A stretch of DNA of 64,000 bases from Chitinophagaceae bacterium (lineage in GTDB: Bacteria; Bacteroidota; Bacteroidia; Chitinophagales; Chitinophagaceae), in contig JADKAJ010000001.1 of assembly GCA_016719165.1 (NCBI GenBank), forward strand, positions 868,001 to 932,000, read 5' to 3'. Positions 9,097 through 18,242 of this stretch are shown here, piece by piece. The notes below the pieces were generated by a model. The model was not told where the DNA came from and searched no databases. It was given only the letters and a program-made list of their open reading frames with translations. How positions within the stretch are numbered: position 1 is the first letter of the stretch; each line of letters begins with the position of its first letter. A program made the translations under genes and the position numbers.

Positions 9097-10047
9097 TTAA
9101 AGTATTTTCTTTCGGACATCGGTTTCCATTCTATTTTGTTCTGTTTTATTATTATTGATCCAGATAGGTTCTTCCGGTGGCATTTTGTCGGTGCAATCAA
9201 TAATAAGCCCATTGGCTTTTCCAAGTTTTGATTTTAGTATAGCATCTCCTTCGCTAATACTGTTATATTTTTTTAGAATCCAGTTATGCAGTATGGTAGG
9301 CTCATATAAAATTAATTGCCTGCAGGGTTGTTTTTCAGGGTGTGCCCACTGCTTTGATAGCAATAACTTAAAAAATTGCACATGTTTGTCTTTTTCTGAG
9401 TTGCCGCCGATTAGTTTTTCGGGAACTTGCACTTTAACAGCCCATTCGTTAGAAGGCAATACCTCTTCTAAACCACCTACTTCCAAAAAACTTTGTGCAA
9501 AAGCTGAACAACCCGCTCCCAGTCCTTCTCTTGGTTTATTAAACCCGTTGTATAATCTATCATAACCTTTTAGCTTATACTCCTGCAGGTATTGCCATAA
9601 CCTGTTAAAAACGGTTTGATTGATCCTGTATTTTATAAAAGTGATATCTCCCGTTTCGCAGCGTTGCTTTAATTGGGGCAGATTTACATACTCCTCATCC
9701 AGCCTGCCGTTGATGATTTCAAATAATATTCCCAATCCATAGCCTTTTCTGATTACTTTCTTTGTCATACCTGAATGAGCCTGAGAGGTAGTGCCCACTA
9801 AGGTATACCTGGAACTGTCTTTCATCTCAACGATCATATGGCCAATGGGATGTTTTTCCTTCCCATAGCGGGATCTTGCAAATGTATTATTGATATAACT
9901 AAACACTAATTTCCGGGGAGAATCCCAGTTTATACCTTTTGGAGAAGGGATAGAGTATATTGTAAGCTCCTGTGTATAAGTCAGGCCAGCCAAAAATACA
10001 GTCAGCAGCAGCATTACTGCCTGGCTGATTAATAATTTCGGGTACAC
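9097..10047 (-). CDS. Secreted protein, possible permuted papain-fold enzyme
   Basis: This 316-residue protein begins at GTG; an in-frame stop occurs upstream with no ATG between, and the N-terminus is a signal peptide ending near TYTQ. Residues about 65-80 contain KHPIGHMIVEMKDSSRYT and residues about 175-185 contain GLGAGCSAFAQSF. A histidine in a G-H-hydrophobic strand followed much later by a Gly-x-x-Cys-Ser helix start is the order found in circularly permuted NlpC/P60-like (papain-fold) proteins. That link is inference from these two motifs. The last 70 residues are charged and unrecognised. It is transcribed alone upstream of the MFS gene with a possible terminator between. Confidence 0.65.
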   Translation of the reverse strand: MYPKLLISQAVMLLLTVFLAGLTYTQELTIYSIPSPKGINWDSPRKLVFSYINNTFARSRYGKEKHPIGHMIVEMKDSSRYTLVGTTSQAHSGMTKKVIRKGYGLGILFEIINGRLDEEYVNLPQLKQRCETGDITFIKYRINQTVFNRLWQYLQEYKLKGYDRLYNGFNKPREGLGAGCSAFAQSFLEVGGLEEVLPSNEWAVKVQVPEKLIGGNSEKDKHVQFFKLLLSKQWAHPEKQPCRQLILYEPTILHNWILKKYNSISEGDAILKSKLGKANGLIIDCTDKMPPEEPIWINNNKTEQNRMETDVRKKIL

Positions 10048-10176
10048 CTGTTGCAGGTTATTATTTTTAGATTATAAAATATACTAACAGAGCTTTCGTC
10101 CGATATATAAGTATAAGAACACCTTCGATGCAGCCGAAACTGATTTAGCAATAACTAACTTCTTTTTTTAATGTAA

Positions 10177-10650
10177 TTAATGTTGAGAATGTTTCTTGCC
10201 AAAAGTCCTTACATAATTCACAATGTCACCAGGTATACGGGTTTTCCCAAAACTACCCTCCATTGCATCCTGGTTTCCGGGTATCCTTTTCTTAAATCCC
10301 GGCATTTCTTTATGGCCGGAATAGATTTTATAGAGTAAAGCACCATCTGTTTGTTGCTGAAATGCAGCTGTTGTAAAGTCAGTAGGCGTATTGTCAAATT
10401 TTAAAGCTCTTTTTCCTGAGCCTTTTCCATCTGTTCCATGACAGGAATGACAAAAATAGTCATAGAGCTCCTTGCCGGAAGCAATAGAAGATTCATCTGC
10501 TACTACCGGGTTTTTTAATTTTTCATATTTCTCGGGAACTTTCCAGGGATCTTCCTGCTGTACGATCATAAATAAAAGTGTGGTTGTAATTAATGCAACA
10601 ACACCCAGCAATAAAAATGATCTTTTCATATTATTAATTTGAGTGGTCAT
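10177..10650 (-). CDS. Small c-type cytochrome, membrane-anchored or periplasmic
   Basis: The 157-residue protein has one haem-binding motif, CHSCH, in YFCHSCHGTDGKGSG. An axial Met is likely in KEMPGFKKRIPG, and the C-terminal helix IVNYVRTF is typical of class I cytochrome c. A hydrophobic N-terminal segment (FLLLGVVALITTTLLFMIV) acts as signal or anchor. The second Met, at 10629, gives a more typical N-terminus (MKRSFLLLG) and may be the real start. It would shuttle electrons in the periplasm. No oxidase or dehydrogenase partner is adjacent. Confidence 0.88.
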   Translation of the reverse strand: MTTQINNMKRSFLLLGVVALITTTLLFMIVQQEDPWKVPEKYEKLKNPVVADESSIASGKELYDYFCHSCHGTDGKGSGKRALKFDNTPTDFTTAAFQQQTDGALLYKIYSGHKEMPGFKKRIPGNQDAMEGSFGKTRIPGDIVNYVRTFGKKHSQH

Positions 10651-10840
10651 TAAAATTCAAAATAAATCTTCGTTTAAATATAGGCGCAATTGCCTGACAT
10701 AAATTATGACGCCAGTCACTATATACCATGTGTTTAATCACAAGTAACTACTTAGAATAATGAATTGAAAAAATACCTCCGTATCTTCTTTACTGCTTTT
10801 GGGTGACCAATAAACAGGACGAGATTGAAAAGTTCTATGT

Positions 10841-11386
10841 TTATGGCTTTCCTAGTAATTGCTGCATATACCGAAGCCCTTTTTCCCTTGTAAATGCGAT
10901 GTTCCGGTTTGGAACCTCATCAATGTCCGGGTAAGAGTCAATGGCTTTACTCAGACTTTCTTCCCGTAAAAAATGTAGCATCGGGTAGGGAGAACGGTTT
11001 GTATAATTGGAGGGGTCGTCTTCATTGCTCCCTGCAAACAAATACTTAGGGTGAAAACTGGCGATCTGGTAAATACCTTCATATTTTTCTTTCACCAGTA
11101 ATTTTTCAGCCAGTTCCAGCAGGTGAAGATATTCTTCGAACAATTCAAAGCTGCCGGGGAATATTAACAATGAGGTTTCGATATGTTTAGCAGCATCCAG
11201 TTGATACATAGTAGTCATTACAGCCTGTAATGCTGTGGTCGTGGTGGCATCAGTTAATACTTCATACTGTATAGTGTCCCGCTTTATTTCTTTGGCGGCA
11301 AATGGACAAAAATTACAGCCTATCACCACATCAATGATCCATTTCTTTGTTTGTTGAATGATGGTCGCTTTATCCGGGTAGTTCAT
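10841..11386 (-). CDS. DUF1415 family protein
   Basis: The 181-residue protein matches the DUF1415 pattern: an N-terminal WIIDVVIGCNFCPFA segment, a central ASFHPKYLFAG and a C-terminal NRSPYPMLHFLRE. No biochemical function is established for this family. No signal peptide is present, so it should be cytoplasmic. It starts 9 bases after the stop of the VF530-type gene on the same strand and is probably co-transcribed with it. Confidence 0.88.
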   Translation of the reverse strand: MNYPDKATIIQQTKKWIIDVVIGCNFCPFAAKEIKRDTIQYEVLTDATTTTALQAVMTTMYQLDAAKHIETSLLIFPGSFELFEEYLHLLELAEKLLVKEKYEGIYQIASFHPKYLFAGSNEDDPSNYTNRSPYPMLHFLREESLSKAIDSYPDIDEVPNRNIAFTREKGLRYMQQLLGKP

Positions 11387-11395
11387 GCTAATTCT

Positions 11396-11605
11396 TTAGG
11401 TAAAGTATCTGATATACAATTCTTCAACTTTCTTTCTTGCCCAGGGAGTCTTGCGTAAAAATTTCAATGAAGAATTTATACTTGGGTTACTAGTAAAACA
11501 ATTGATTTTTATGATAGTTCCCATTTTTTCCCAACCGAAATGATGCACTAATTCTTTAAGAACCATTTCCAGGGTTTTTCCATGAAGTGGATCGTTGGAG
11601 TGCAT
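11396..11605 (-). CDS. VF530 family (DUF2132) small protein
   Basis: This 69-residue protein carries the VF530 signature: DPLHGKTLEMVLKELVHHFGW, then CFTSNPSINSSLKFLRKTPWAR. The family is small, mostly helical and annotated as possibly DNA-binding, from structural comparison rather than experiment. The length is normal for the family. It is the first gene of a likely two-gene unit with the DUF1415 gene. Confidence 0.9.
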   Translation of the reverse strand: MHSNDPLHGKTLEMVLKELVHHFGWEKMGTIIKINCFTSNPSINSSLKFLRKTPWARKKVEELYIRYFT

Positions 11606-11866
11606 AAAAGTTAGTTTGATGTAAAGATAACCCTGTATGGCCGGTCTTCAATCGTTGGAAGGATTCAAATTTTAGATCGCAAAACCAGTGAGAACTGTTT
11701 AGCTAATGCTAAAACAATGAAATTTTCTTTTCATTAAGGTCTCAATTAGTAAGCTGTATTTAATGTGTGATATCCCGATTGTTGGATGATAATAGCAATA
11801 ACACAACTGTTCAGTTTAGAATTGGGAAAGAAAATAAGTAGATTTATAGCGAATAAACATTTTTAG

Positions 11867-12724
11867 ATGCAATCACTCCGGGAAAAAAACATTGCCATTT
11901 TATGCAATGCCCTGGCCGGATCCGGGAGCGCCGTTTTGTGTGCAGAAAATATTTGTACCAGGTTGTCTGACAAAAATATTCGACATACCCAATTCAAAGA
12001 TACCTGGCCTGATGATTTCAGCCTTTATACTGATATTTTTATCGTTGGTGGAGATGGTACACTTAATTATTTTATTAACCGATACCCGGGTATGAGCCTG
12101 CCTTTAGTGATTTTTAAAGGAGGCACCGGAAACGATGTTTACTGGTTACTGTATGGTAATAGCACATTGGATGAACAATTGGAAACTGCATTGAACTCAT
12201 CTCCAAAGCCATTGGATATCGGAAAGTGTAATGATCGCTATTTTATTAATGGAGTTGGAATCGGCTTTGAAGGAGAAGTGGCCAAAGCCCTTACCGGTAA
12301 GAAAAAGCTGCCCGGCAAAACTTCTTTTCTTATTACTGTTCTGAAAAAGATAGTTACTTATCGTTCAAAACGCTATACTATCCAATCAGCTGAACGGAGC
12401 CTTTCAGGAAGGAGGCTGCTTGTTGATATCAGTAATGGACGTCGAGCCGGGGGTGGATTTCATATAGCCCCTGAAGCCCGGGCCGATGATGGTTTATTGG
12501 ATGTTATTATCGCTGATGCACTCACTCCTCTTCAGCGGGTTCGTTATCTTCCGGTCATAGAAAAAGGGAAACACCTGCATTTGTCATTCATCCATCATTT
12601 CAGAACAAGGAAAATCAGTATTGAAGGTGATGACCTTTTGCAATATCACCTCGGTGGAGAATATTTTGTTGCTAAAAGACTGAATATTGAAATTATTCCT
12701 GCTGCAGTTACCTTTCGGTTTTAA
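11867..12724 (+). CDS. Diacylglycerol kinase family lipid kinase
   Basis: The 285-residue protein has the DAGK/YegS nucleotide-binding motifs GGDGTLNYF (residues 61-69) and FKGGTGNDVYW (83-93). The C-terminal domain contains FINGVGIGFEGEVAK and ISNGRRAGGGFHIAPEARADDG, the typical second-domain block. Such enzymes phosphorylate diacylglycerol or related lipids at the inner leaflet of the membrane; the exact lipid is not deducible. The protein is monocistronic on the plus strand, followed after 92 bases by a small unknown gene. Confidence 0.92.
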   Translation: MQSLREKNIAILCNALAGSGSAVLCAENICTRLSDKNIRHTQFKDTWPDDFSLYTDIFIVGGDGTLNYFINRYPGMSLPLVIFKGGTGNDVYWLLYGNSTLDEQLETALNSSPKPLDIGKCNDRYFINGVGIGFEGEVAKALTGKKKLPGKTSFLITVLKKIVTYRSKRYTIQSAERSLSGRRLLVDISNGRRAGGGFHIAPEARADDGLLDVIIADALTPLQRVRYLPVIEKGKHLHLSFIHHFRTRKISIEGDDLLQYHLGGEYFVAKRLNIEIIPAAVTFRF

Positions 12725-12785
12725 ATCAACCGGTATTTCCTTTTTAAATGTGGTAGTTGAAAAACTCCTGATCTGTTTTCCTCGA

Positions 12786-12812
12786 TTGTATTGACAACAT
12801 CCCTTATTTTAG
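12786..12812 (+). promoter_or_regulatory. Bacteroidota-type promoter candidate
   Basis: TTG at 12786-12788 and TATTTTAG at 12805-12812 are separated by 16 bases, close to the TTTG / TAnnTTTG pattern known for Bacteroidota sigma-A. The ATG of the next gene begins only 4 bases later, so a transcript would be leaderless or nearly so. Confidence 0.35.
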
Positions 12813-12816
12813 TGAT

Positions 12817-13293
12817 ATGAAAGCGGCGACTATCAATGAATTGAAGCAGGAATTACTAAATGCTTCTTCGGCAAGGTTAACGGAACTTTGTCTGCGGTTG
12901 GCCAGGTTTAAAAAAGAGAATAAAGAATTACTGACTTATTTACTTTTTGAAGCTCACGATACAGATGCTTATATTACCAGCGTAAAGGAGGAAATGGCCT
13001 TACAATTTGATGCCATAAATAGAAGCAATGTTTATTTTGTGAAAAAGACACTCCGGAAGATCTTACGTATCGCTAATAAATTCATCCGTTACAGTGCATC
13101 AGCAATAGTGGAAACGGAATTACTCATTTTCTTCTGTTTGAAGTTAAAAGCAATGGGTGACTCAATAAACAAAACCCCTGTAATTTTAAACATTTTTCAA
13201 AATCAATTAAAGAAGATCAATAAATCAATTTCAGCAATGCATGAGGATCTGCAGTATGATTATCAGAGGGAAGTAAGAGCACTAACTGTTTAG
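12817..13293 (+). CDS. Conserved hypothetical helical protein
   Basis: The 158-residue protein is rich in Lys, Glu and Leu and predicted to be almost all helical, with no signal peptide or membrane segment. I do not recognise the family; similar short helical proteins beginning with an LKQELLNASSARLTELCLRLARFKKENKELLTYLL-type pattern are common in Chitinophagaceae (written from memory, not searched). It lies between a lipid kinase and a convergent helicase gene 37 bases away. Function unknown. Confidence 0.7.
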   Translation: MKAATINELKQELLNASSARLTELCLRLARFKKENKELLTYLLFEAHDTDAYITSVKEEMALQFDAINRSNVYFVKKTLRKILRIANKFIRYSASAIVETELLIFFCLKLKAMGDSINKTPVILNIFQNQLKKINKSISAMHEDLQYDYQREVRALTV

Positions 13294-13330
13294 AAAAGAT
13301 TTGCAAGCAAAAATTTATAAACGATCTTTC

Positions 13331-15169
13331 TTACATCTCAAACTCCCATACCGTTCTGTATGTTCCATGTTTTTCTATGTAGGTCAGGAAGGAATTATAG
13401 AAAACATCAGCACCAATAGTAGCACTGTCACCAATGACAAATAGTTGTTCTTTTGCCCGGGTAATGGCCACGTTCATACGGCGGTAATCTTTTAAAAAAC
13501 CAATATCACCATCATCGTTACTACGTACAAGCGATACAATAATAATCTCTTTTTCCTGTCCCTGGAAACTGTCAATAGTACTCAGGCGAAGTTGTTTTGG
13601 CAACATTTCTTTAGCAGCAGCTACTTGTCCGGAGTAAGGTGAGATAAAAGCTGTAGTTAAAGGATTCAATGACTCTGTTTCGATTATTTTTTGAATAATA
13701 CGTAACTCGCCTTCATTTTGTAAACTGGTACCATCAGGTCCATGTTCTTCGTTGTAACCAGACCCGGCAGTATCAATAAATGTTAGATGGACACCGGTAT
13801 TGTATAAATGTTCAGCAGTTAATAATAAGCTGTTATAAAAATAATTACTGCTGAACCCTGCAATAGCCTGCCGCATCCGGTATTGGGTGTTGAGCAGAAA
13901 GACATTATTTGTTTTGATAATCGCTCTTTCTAAAATGGATTCGTTGAAACCCATATTAGCAGCCTCATTGCTTAATACGGTAGGGGGCAGTTGCCAGTGG
14001 TCTCCCGCCAGCACTATATTGTCTGCCAGGGGGAATATACACCAGGCCAAAGGTTCAATGCATTGACCAGCCTCGTCAATTATTATTGTATTAAAATGAA
14101 GTTGATTAATAGTTGCATCATACAACCCAATGGGAGTACCTGCGATCACTTCAGCCTCCTGAAAAAGTTTTTCCTCATTATAAATTTGCAATTTTTTTAT
14201 TTCTGTTCTTATGTTCTTTACTTCTTTAAACAATAAGTTGCGTTGTTCCCGTTCGGCTTTGCCGAAACTGCGTTTATATTTCAGGGCCATCTTCCGGAAT
14301 TCTTCGGCCCGTATTTTTAAGGCTTTGATCTCTTTTTGTTGTCTGCTGTTGGTAAGCCGGCCTTCCGGTGTATGAGCGAAGATTGTTTCGTCTACTTTGC
14401 TGGTATTGCCCACTCTTAGCAGCTTTACTCCCTGTTGAATCAAACCTTTGGCTATATTATCTACCGCGGTGTTACTGGGTGCCGATACCAGTACTTTTTC
14501 ACCTGCTTTGACCAATTGTACTATGGCTTCAATCAGGGTGGTGGTTTTGCCTGTCCCGGGAGGGCCATGAATAATAGTGATCTGTTCGTTTTGAGTGATA
14601 GCAGCAATAGCCTGCTGCTGGCTATCATTCAAATTCTGATTTCGAAAGCTAAGGGTTGTCACTTTAAGACTTTCCGAAAGAGCAGCTTGCGGAACTGCAC
14701 TCTGTGTACCATGTAACTGTTCAAATAATTTGTATAACGGTTTATTATGCTCTAATTCCTGCAGCACTTTTTTCATGATGCTGGTAGCCCTGGTATCCGG
14801 GGCTAATTTGATGCCGACACCATCATCTTCTATCCAATCAGGAAAGTCGGGAATAAAGAGACGCAATTCCCCAATTTTACCATCCAGGTTTAACAGTACT
14901 CCTTTTACGGCTTCTTCACCGGCTATAAAACATTCAATGGCGGCACCATCTTTAAACATATTGGCTTCAGGCGGAAAACTAAGCCGGAAACTTATTTCCG
15001 GGTAATCAGCATAACCAAAGCTTTTCCGGGTAATGATGATGGGATGGAGTGCCAGCCCTTCCGCTTTTAACTGTTTTAGCGTATGTTGCTGATCCAGGCT
15101 GTATCGTTGCAACTGTTCTTTTTCTTCCAGCCCAATGCATTTTAATAAAGTTTGGATATGCGGATGCAT
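13331..15169 (-). CDS. Upf1/IGHMBP2-like superfamily 1 DNA/RNA helicase
   Basis: The 612-residue protein contains the full set of SF1B motifs: Walker A GPPGTGKT (202-209), motif Ia APSNTAVDN, Walker B DEAGQ (365-369), motif III GDHWQLPP (389-396), motif IV QYRM (429-432), SFQGQEKEIIIVSLVRSN (534-551) and RRMNVAITRAKEQL (563-576). The N-terminal 150 residues form the usual accessory beta-barrel region. It would unwind nucleic acid with ATP in the cytoplasm. In bacteria the role is unclear, with repair or RNA metabolism as possibilities. The gene stands alone with ATG start. Confidence 0.93.
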   Translation of the reverse strand: MHPHIQTLLKCIGLEEKEQLQRYSLDQQHTLKQLKAEGLALHPIIITRKSFGYADYPEISFRLSFPPEANMFKDGAAIECFIAGEEAVKGVLLNLDGKIGELRLFIPDFPDWIEDDGVGIKLAPDTRATSIMKKVLQELEHNKPLYKLFEQLHGTQSAVPQAALSESLKVTTLSFRNQNLNDSQQQAIAAITQNEQITIIHGPPGTGKTTTLIEAIVQLVKAGEKVLVSAPSNTAVDNIAKGLIQQGVKLLRVGNTSKVDETIFAHTPEGRLTNSRQQKEIKALKIRAEEFRKMALKYKRSFGKAEREQRNLLFKEVKNIRTEIKKLQIYNEEKLFQEAEVIAGTPIGLYDATINQLHFNTIIIDEAGQCIEPLAWCIFPLADNIVLAGDHWQLPPTVLSNEAANMGFNESILERAIIKTNNVFLLNTQYRMRQAIAGFSSNYFYNSLLLTAEHLYNTGVHLTFIDTAGSGYNEEHGPDGTSLQNEGELRIIQKIIETESLNPLTTAFISPYSGQVAAAKEMLPKQLRLSTIDSFQGQEKEIIIVSLVRSNDDGDIGFLKDYRRMNVAITRAKEQLFVIGDSATIGADVFYNSFLTYIEKHGTYRTVWEFEM

Positions 15170-15309
15170 CTGGTGAAAATAGGGAGGAAGAAATAAATAA
15201 AAAAATGTTCTGTAAGAAGTAAGTTCAGGCGTTTAAAAATCATATCAATTATATACCTGTTTAATACGGCTTCGTACTGTAATTAGCTGGTTTGACGGGA
15301 ATCAGCAGC

Positions 15310-15909
15310 TTACGAAGAATTAACAGTTAACCACCCTGTTATACTCATTCTGGCCTTATTGGTAAGTAAAACCTCATGTTCCAGTTCACTGCTTTTAAAG
15401 AAGACCATTTTGCCATTTTCCGGAGCTATATTTTGCCGCCTTTCAGTATGGTAAATACATAATTCTCCACCATCAGCTTTTTGCCAGTCCTCATTTAAAT
15501 ACATGATCATCGAATATTTTCTGCTGTTATTGTTCCTGAACTGGTCGAGGTGTTTTTTGTAGAAACTTCCTTTTTCGTACAAAGCATAATGGAATTCATA
15601 TCCTGTGATACCAGTATAGCAGGTGCTGTTTAAATAGCTTATAAAATTATCTATCAGGTCAAAAAACTCATTCTCGTATTGGTTCTTATGATTCCGGTCA
15701 AGCCAGTAAATCATGTCACTTCTGACTGATTTGTTATGCGTTACCATTTTATTGTTGCCAGTTCCGGCAGACTGGAGTTGATCTTTTGCGTAAAGAGTGA
15801 GAAGGATGTCTTTCAGTTGTGTGGCAAGAGAAGTGGGTAAGAAATTTTCAGATATTCCTACTTTAGTATCAATAAAGCTATTGATGAGAGCATTAAAAGT
15901 ATTTTGCAA
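15310..15909 (-). CDS. 2OG-Fe(II) oxygenase (prolyl 4-hydroxylase-like)
   Basis: This 199-residue protein carries the Fe(II) facial triad His120-x-Asp122 (KKHLDQF) and His178 (ELEHEV), plus Arg187 (KARMSITGW) for 2-oxoglutarate binding. The fold order matches prolyl 4-hydroxylase-like oxygenases (2OG-FeII_Oxy_3). The substrate is unknown. The start is a TTG; no in-frame ATG is present nearby, so the exact N-terminus is uncertain and may lie upstream. It follows the helicase gene in the same direction with a 140-base gap. Confidence 0.85.
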   Translation of the reverse strand: MQNTFNALINSFIDTKVGISENFLPTSLATQLKDILLTLYAKDQLQSAGTGNNKMVTHNKSVRSDMIYWLDRNHKNQYENEFFDLIDNFISYLNSTCYTGITGYEFHYALYEKGSFYKKHLDQFRNNNSRKYSMIMYLNEDWQKADGGELCIYHTERRQNIAPENGKMVFFKSSELEHEVLLTNKARMSITGWLTVNSS

Positions 15910-16041
15910 TATTAAATGATTGAACGCTGTATTGGGCAGATTGCCGTTATGCTGGTGAAGATACCCTTATTTACTCCCCTGTACTCACTTACTTAATTTG
16001 CGTATCCTTGCTATCAGAAGAAGTAACACCATCAGAAGTAG

Positions 16042-16049
16042 TAACTTTG
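16042..16049 (+). promoter_or_regulatory. -7 promoter element TAnnTTTG
   Basis: TAACTTTG is an exact match to the Bacteroidota -7 consensus, ending 22 bases before the L,D-transpeptidase start. No well-spaced -33 TTTG is visible. The element overlaps the second copy of an imperfect 18-base direct repeat (16013-16030 and 16031-16048). Confidence 0.4.
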
Positions 16050-16071
16050 TGAAAGAATTCAATCTATCAGC

Positions 16072-16881
16072 ATGAGTATTAAATATCGTAAAAAGTTTTT
16101 GGCTTCCTTATTATTTATTTTATGGTTGATTCCTTCTTGTGATACTGTCAAAAAGAAAAAAGTACTGGAAGATTTTAAATATGAGAGCTTCAGAGATTCT
16201 CTAAACCGGGATAGTACTGGTATTACTGCTGATACCACCAATATATTCGATGCATCTGTTTTTATCCCTGGTATTGATTCATTGGATACATTACTGAAAC
16301 GGATTGATACTTTATGGCATCAAGACATTGCTTTGATGTTGCGAATAGATTCCTTGAAGTCAAGGGGAAAAAATGAAAAGACTGTTACTTCTGAAGAAAT
16401 GGCCACTGCCCGGTCCAACATTAATGCACTTGACTCCTTTAAAAACATCAGAAATATCATTGTTCCTGTTTCCTGTAAGGAGAAAGAATGTTTTCTGTAT
16501 GCTGAAATCAATAAATCAGCTCAACGACTCGATTTATATATTGATGGCGAATGGAAAGATAGTTTCAGGGTATCTACCGGGAAAGGAAAGTATGAAACAC
16601 CCAACTTAAATGTAAGACCATCCGGCCCGCTTTTTATAAAATATACTTCCCGGAAATTTCCAGGCGGGAACTACCAGGGATTAGGCAATATGCCTTATGC
16701 TGTTTTTATTCGGGGAGGATATGCCATACATGGCACTACTCCCGGCAATTTTAGCAAATTAGGCACCAGGGCTTCACATGGATGTATTCGTCTTCATCCT
16801 GATAATGCAAAAATATTTTATGAACTGGTAAAAAAAGTAGGGCTTGAGAATACCTGGGTGACTATCAGGGATTCTTTGTAA
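16072..16881 (+). CDS. L,D-transpeptidase lipoprotein (YkuD domain)
   Basis: The 269-residue protein has a lipobox LIPSC with lipidation at Cys23, a linker region, and a YkuD catalytic domain at about 145-265. The catalytic pattern is complete: His220-Gly221 in YAIHGTT and SHGCIRL with nucleophile Cys238 and Arg240. These enzymes form 3-3 cross-links in peptidoglycan or attach proteins to it. The lipid anchor places it facing the periplasm. It is followed 27 bases later by a GNAT gene on the same strand, possibly in one transcript. Confidence 0.92.
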   Translation: MSIKYRKKFLASLLFILWLIPSCDTVKKKKVLEDFKYESFRDSLNRDSTGITADTTNIFDASVFIPGIDSLDTLLKRIDTLWHQDIALMLRIDSLKSRGKNEKTVTSEEMATARSNINALDSFKNIRNIIVPVSCKEKECFLYAEINKSAQRLDLYIDGEWKDSFRVSTGKGKYETPNLNVRPSGPLFIKYTSRKFPGGNYQGLGNMPYAVFIRGGYAIHGTTPGNFSKLGTRASHGCIRLHPDNAKIFYELVKKVGLENTWVTIRDSL

Positions 16882-16908
16882 TTTTTTAAAACTACACTTT
16901 AGTGTTCT

Positions 16909-17460
16909 ATGTTACAATTTTCTGATCCACATATAAATCTTGCAACTACTGCAGACAGGTTTGCTATTATTAATTTACTCAACAGGGCCTACCGTGGTGA
17001 AAGTTCCAAACAAGGCTGGACCACAGAAGCAAATCTTATTGCCGGTGACCAGCGAACTGATGAGGCTAACCTGTTGCAGGTAATGAACCAACCCGGGAGT
17101 GTTTTTTTAAAATATAGTAACGATGAACAGCTGATAACCGGATGTGTAAACCTGCAGCAACACGGTGATAAAATTTACCTGGGTATGTTCAGCGTTTCAC
17201 CGCAAGAACAAGGCAGGGGTATTGGTAAGCATATGCTGAAGGCCGCTGAAGAATATGCCCTGCATTTACACTGCAATGCCATTTATATGTCAGTCATTTC
17301 TGTTCGTCACGAATTGATCAATTGGTACCAACGTCACGGCTATTTTGATACCGGTGAACGAAAACCTTTTATTGAAGATGGTTTAACAGGTAAGCACCTG
17401 CAGCCATTGGAATTTATGATATTGGAAAAATCATTATCACCGGGTACAAGCACAAAATAG
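16909..17460 (+). CDS. GNAT family N-acetyltransferase
   Basis: The 183-residue protein fits the GNAT fold, with the acetyl-CoA pyrophosphate-binding motif QEQGRGIGKHML at about 102-113 preceded by strand LGMFSVSP, and a C-terminal WYQRHGYFDTGERKPF motif seen in many members. The acceptor substrate is unknown. The ATG start is 27 bases after the L,D-transpeptidase stop. Confidence 0.9.
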   Translation: MLQFSDPHINLATTADRFAIINLLNRAYRGESSKQGWTTEANLIAGDQRTDEANLLQVMNQPGSVFLKYSNDEQLITGCVNLQQHGDKIYLGMFSVSPQEQGRGIGKHMLKAAEEYALHLHCNAIYMSVISVRHELINWYQRHGYFDTGERKPFIEDGLTGKHLQPLEFMILEKSLSPGTSTK

Positions 17461-17572
17461 CTGACTTTATTTTTTCTGATACTTCGGATAATCAAGCGTT
17501 TGTCATTCATTTAACCAATATTGTAGAACAGATAAATACGATGAAACCACTTTTTAAGCTTACCTTGTAAAA

Positions 17573-18116
17573 ATGAAAGCAGAGAAAATAGTGCAGTTTG
17601 TTTCTTTTGAAACAACGCTGGATAGCGAACAGTTTATTGCTGAATGGGAACAATATACAAGGCCCCTCAACAGTGACCTGGATGTGACTATGCAGCAGTC
17701 TGAAAAGAATGGTGTATTCAGGTATCTTGTACAACATCGTTGTGCTTCCGGTGATTTTCAGTTTGTAGTAACGAAAGGGAAAAGGTCATCCAGAATTCCC
17801 TGAAGCAGGTATAAAAGAAAAGCAGATAGGAGGGTATTCAGTTTTGCAGGCTGAGAGAAAGGGTGATACACAAACAGGTGAATCCAAGGTTTTTGTCTTT
17901 CTTATTCAACCACAGGCAGACCTAGATAGTTACAGGCAATTACCTCACCACGGTAAATTAAATATTTACGAAGCTTTTTATGAAAATTGCCAGTATGCTT
18001 ATATTCTCGAGTTTTTTTTAAAAGATGAATACATATCAGCATTTCAGGAGGAATTGAAATTGAATCATGCCGATATGATTCTGATATGCAAAGAATGTAA
18101 TCTGCAGGAATCCTAA
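17573..18116 (+). pseudogene. Unknown protein gene split by a one-base frameshift
   Basis: Two plus-strand frames join into one coherent product of about 180 residues. The first runs from ATG 17573 to a stop at 17801-17803 (76 residues). The second is open from 17772 (after a stop at 17769) to the stop at 18116, one base out of phase. The crossover must lie in 17772-17800, most likely at the homopolymer stretch GAAAGGGAAAAGG at about 17773-17785. Read through, the protein shows alternating strands and helices without signal peptide, and no family I recognise. It may be a real pseudogene, a sequencing indel, or, less likely, programmed frameshifting. Neighbours are a GNAT gene upstream and a convergent peroxiredoxin gene. 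Confidence 0.65.
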
Positions 18117-18178
18117 AAGTTTACATTGCAGCACTTAATTGCTTACCAATTAATCATTGTTTACTGACTGAATATAAT

Positions 18179-18215
18179 AATCTGCTCTTGCCTTATCAAA
18201 GTACAAGAGCAGATT
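18179..18215. terminator. Hairpin between convergent genes
   Basis: AATCTGCTCTTG (18179-18190) pairs perfectly with CAAGAGCAGATT (18204-18215) around a 13-base loop. It sits between the end of the frameshifted gene and the end of the peroxiredoxin gene. T-runs on either side are weak, so it may terminate both directions or just protect 3' ends. Confidence 0.55.
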
Positions 18216-18242
18216 TATAGTTATTATCAATCACTATCCTGT

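Noticed and set aside
10651..10840. Possible RNA gene between small cytochrome and DUF1415 gene
   Set aside because: No stable hairpin, tRNA cloverleaf or T-run terminator was found in these 190 bases.
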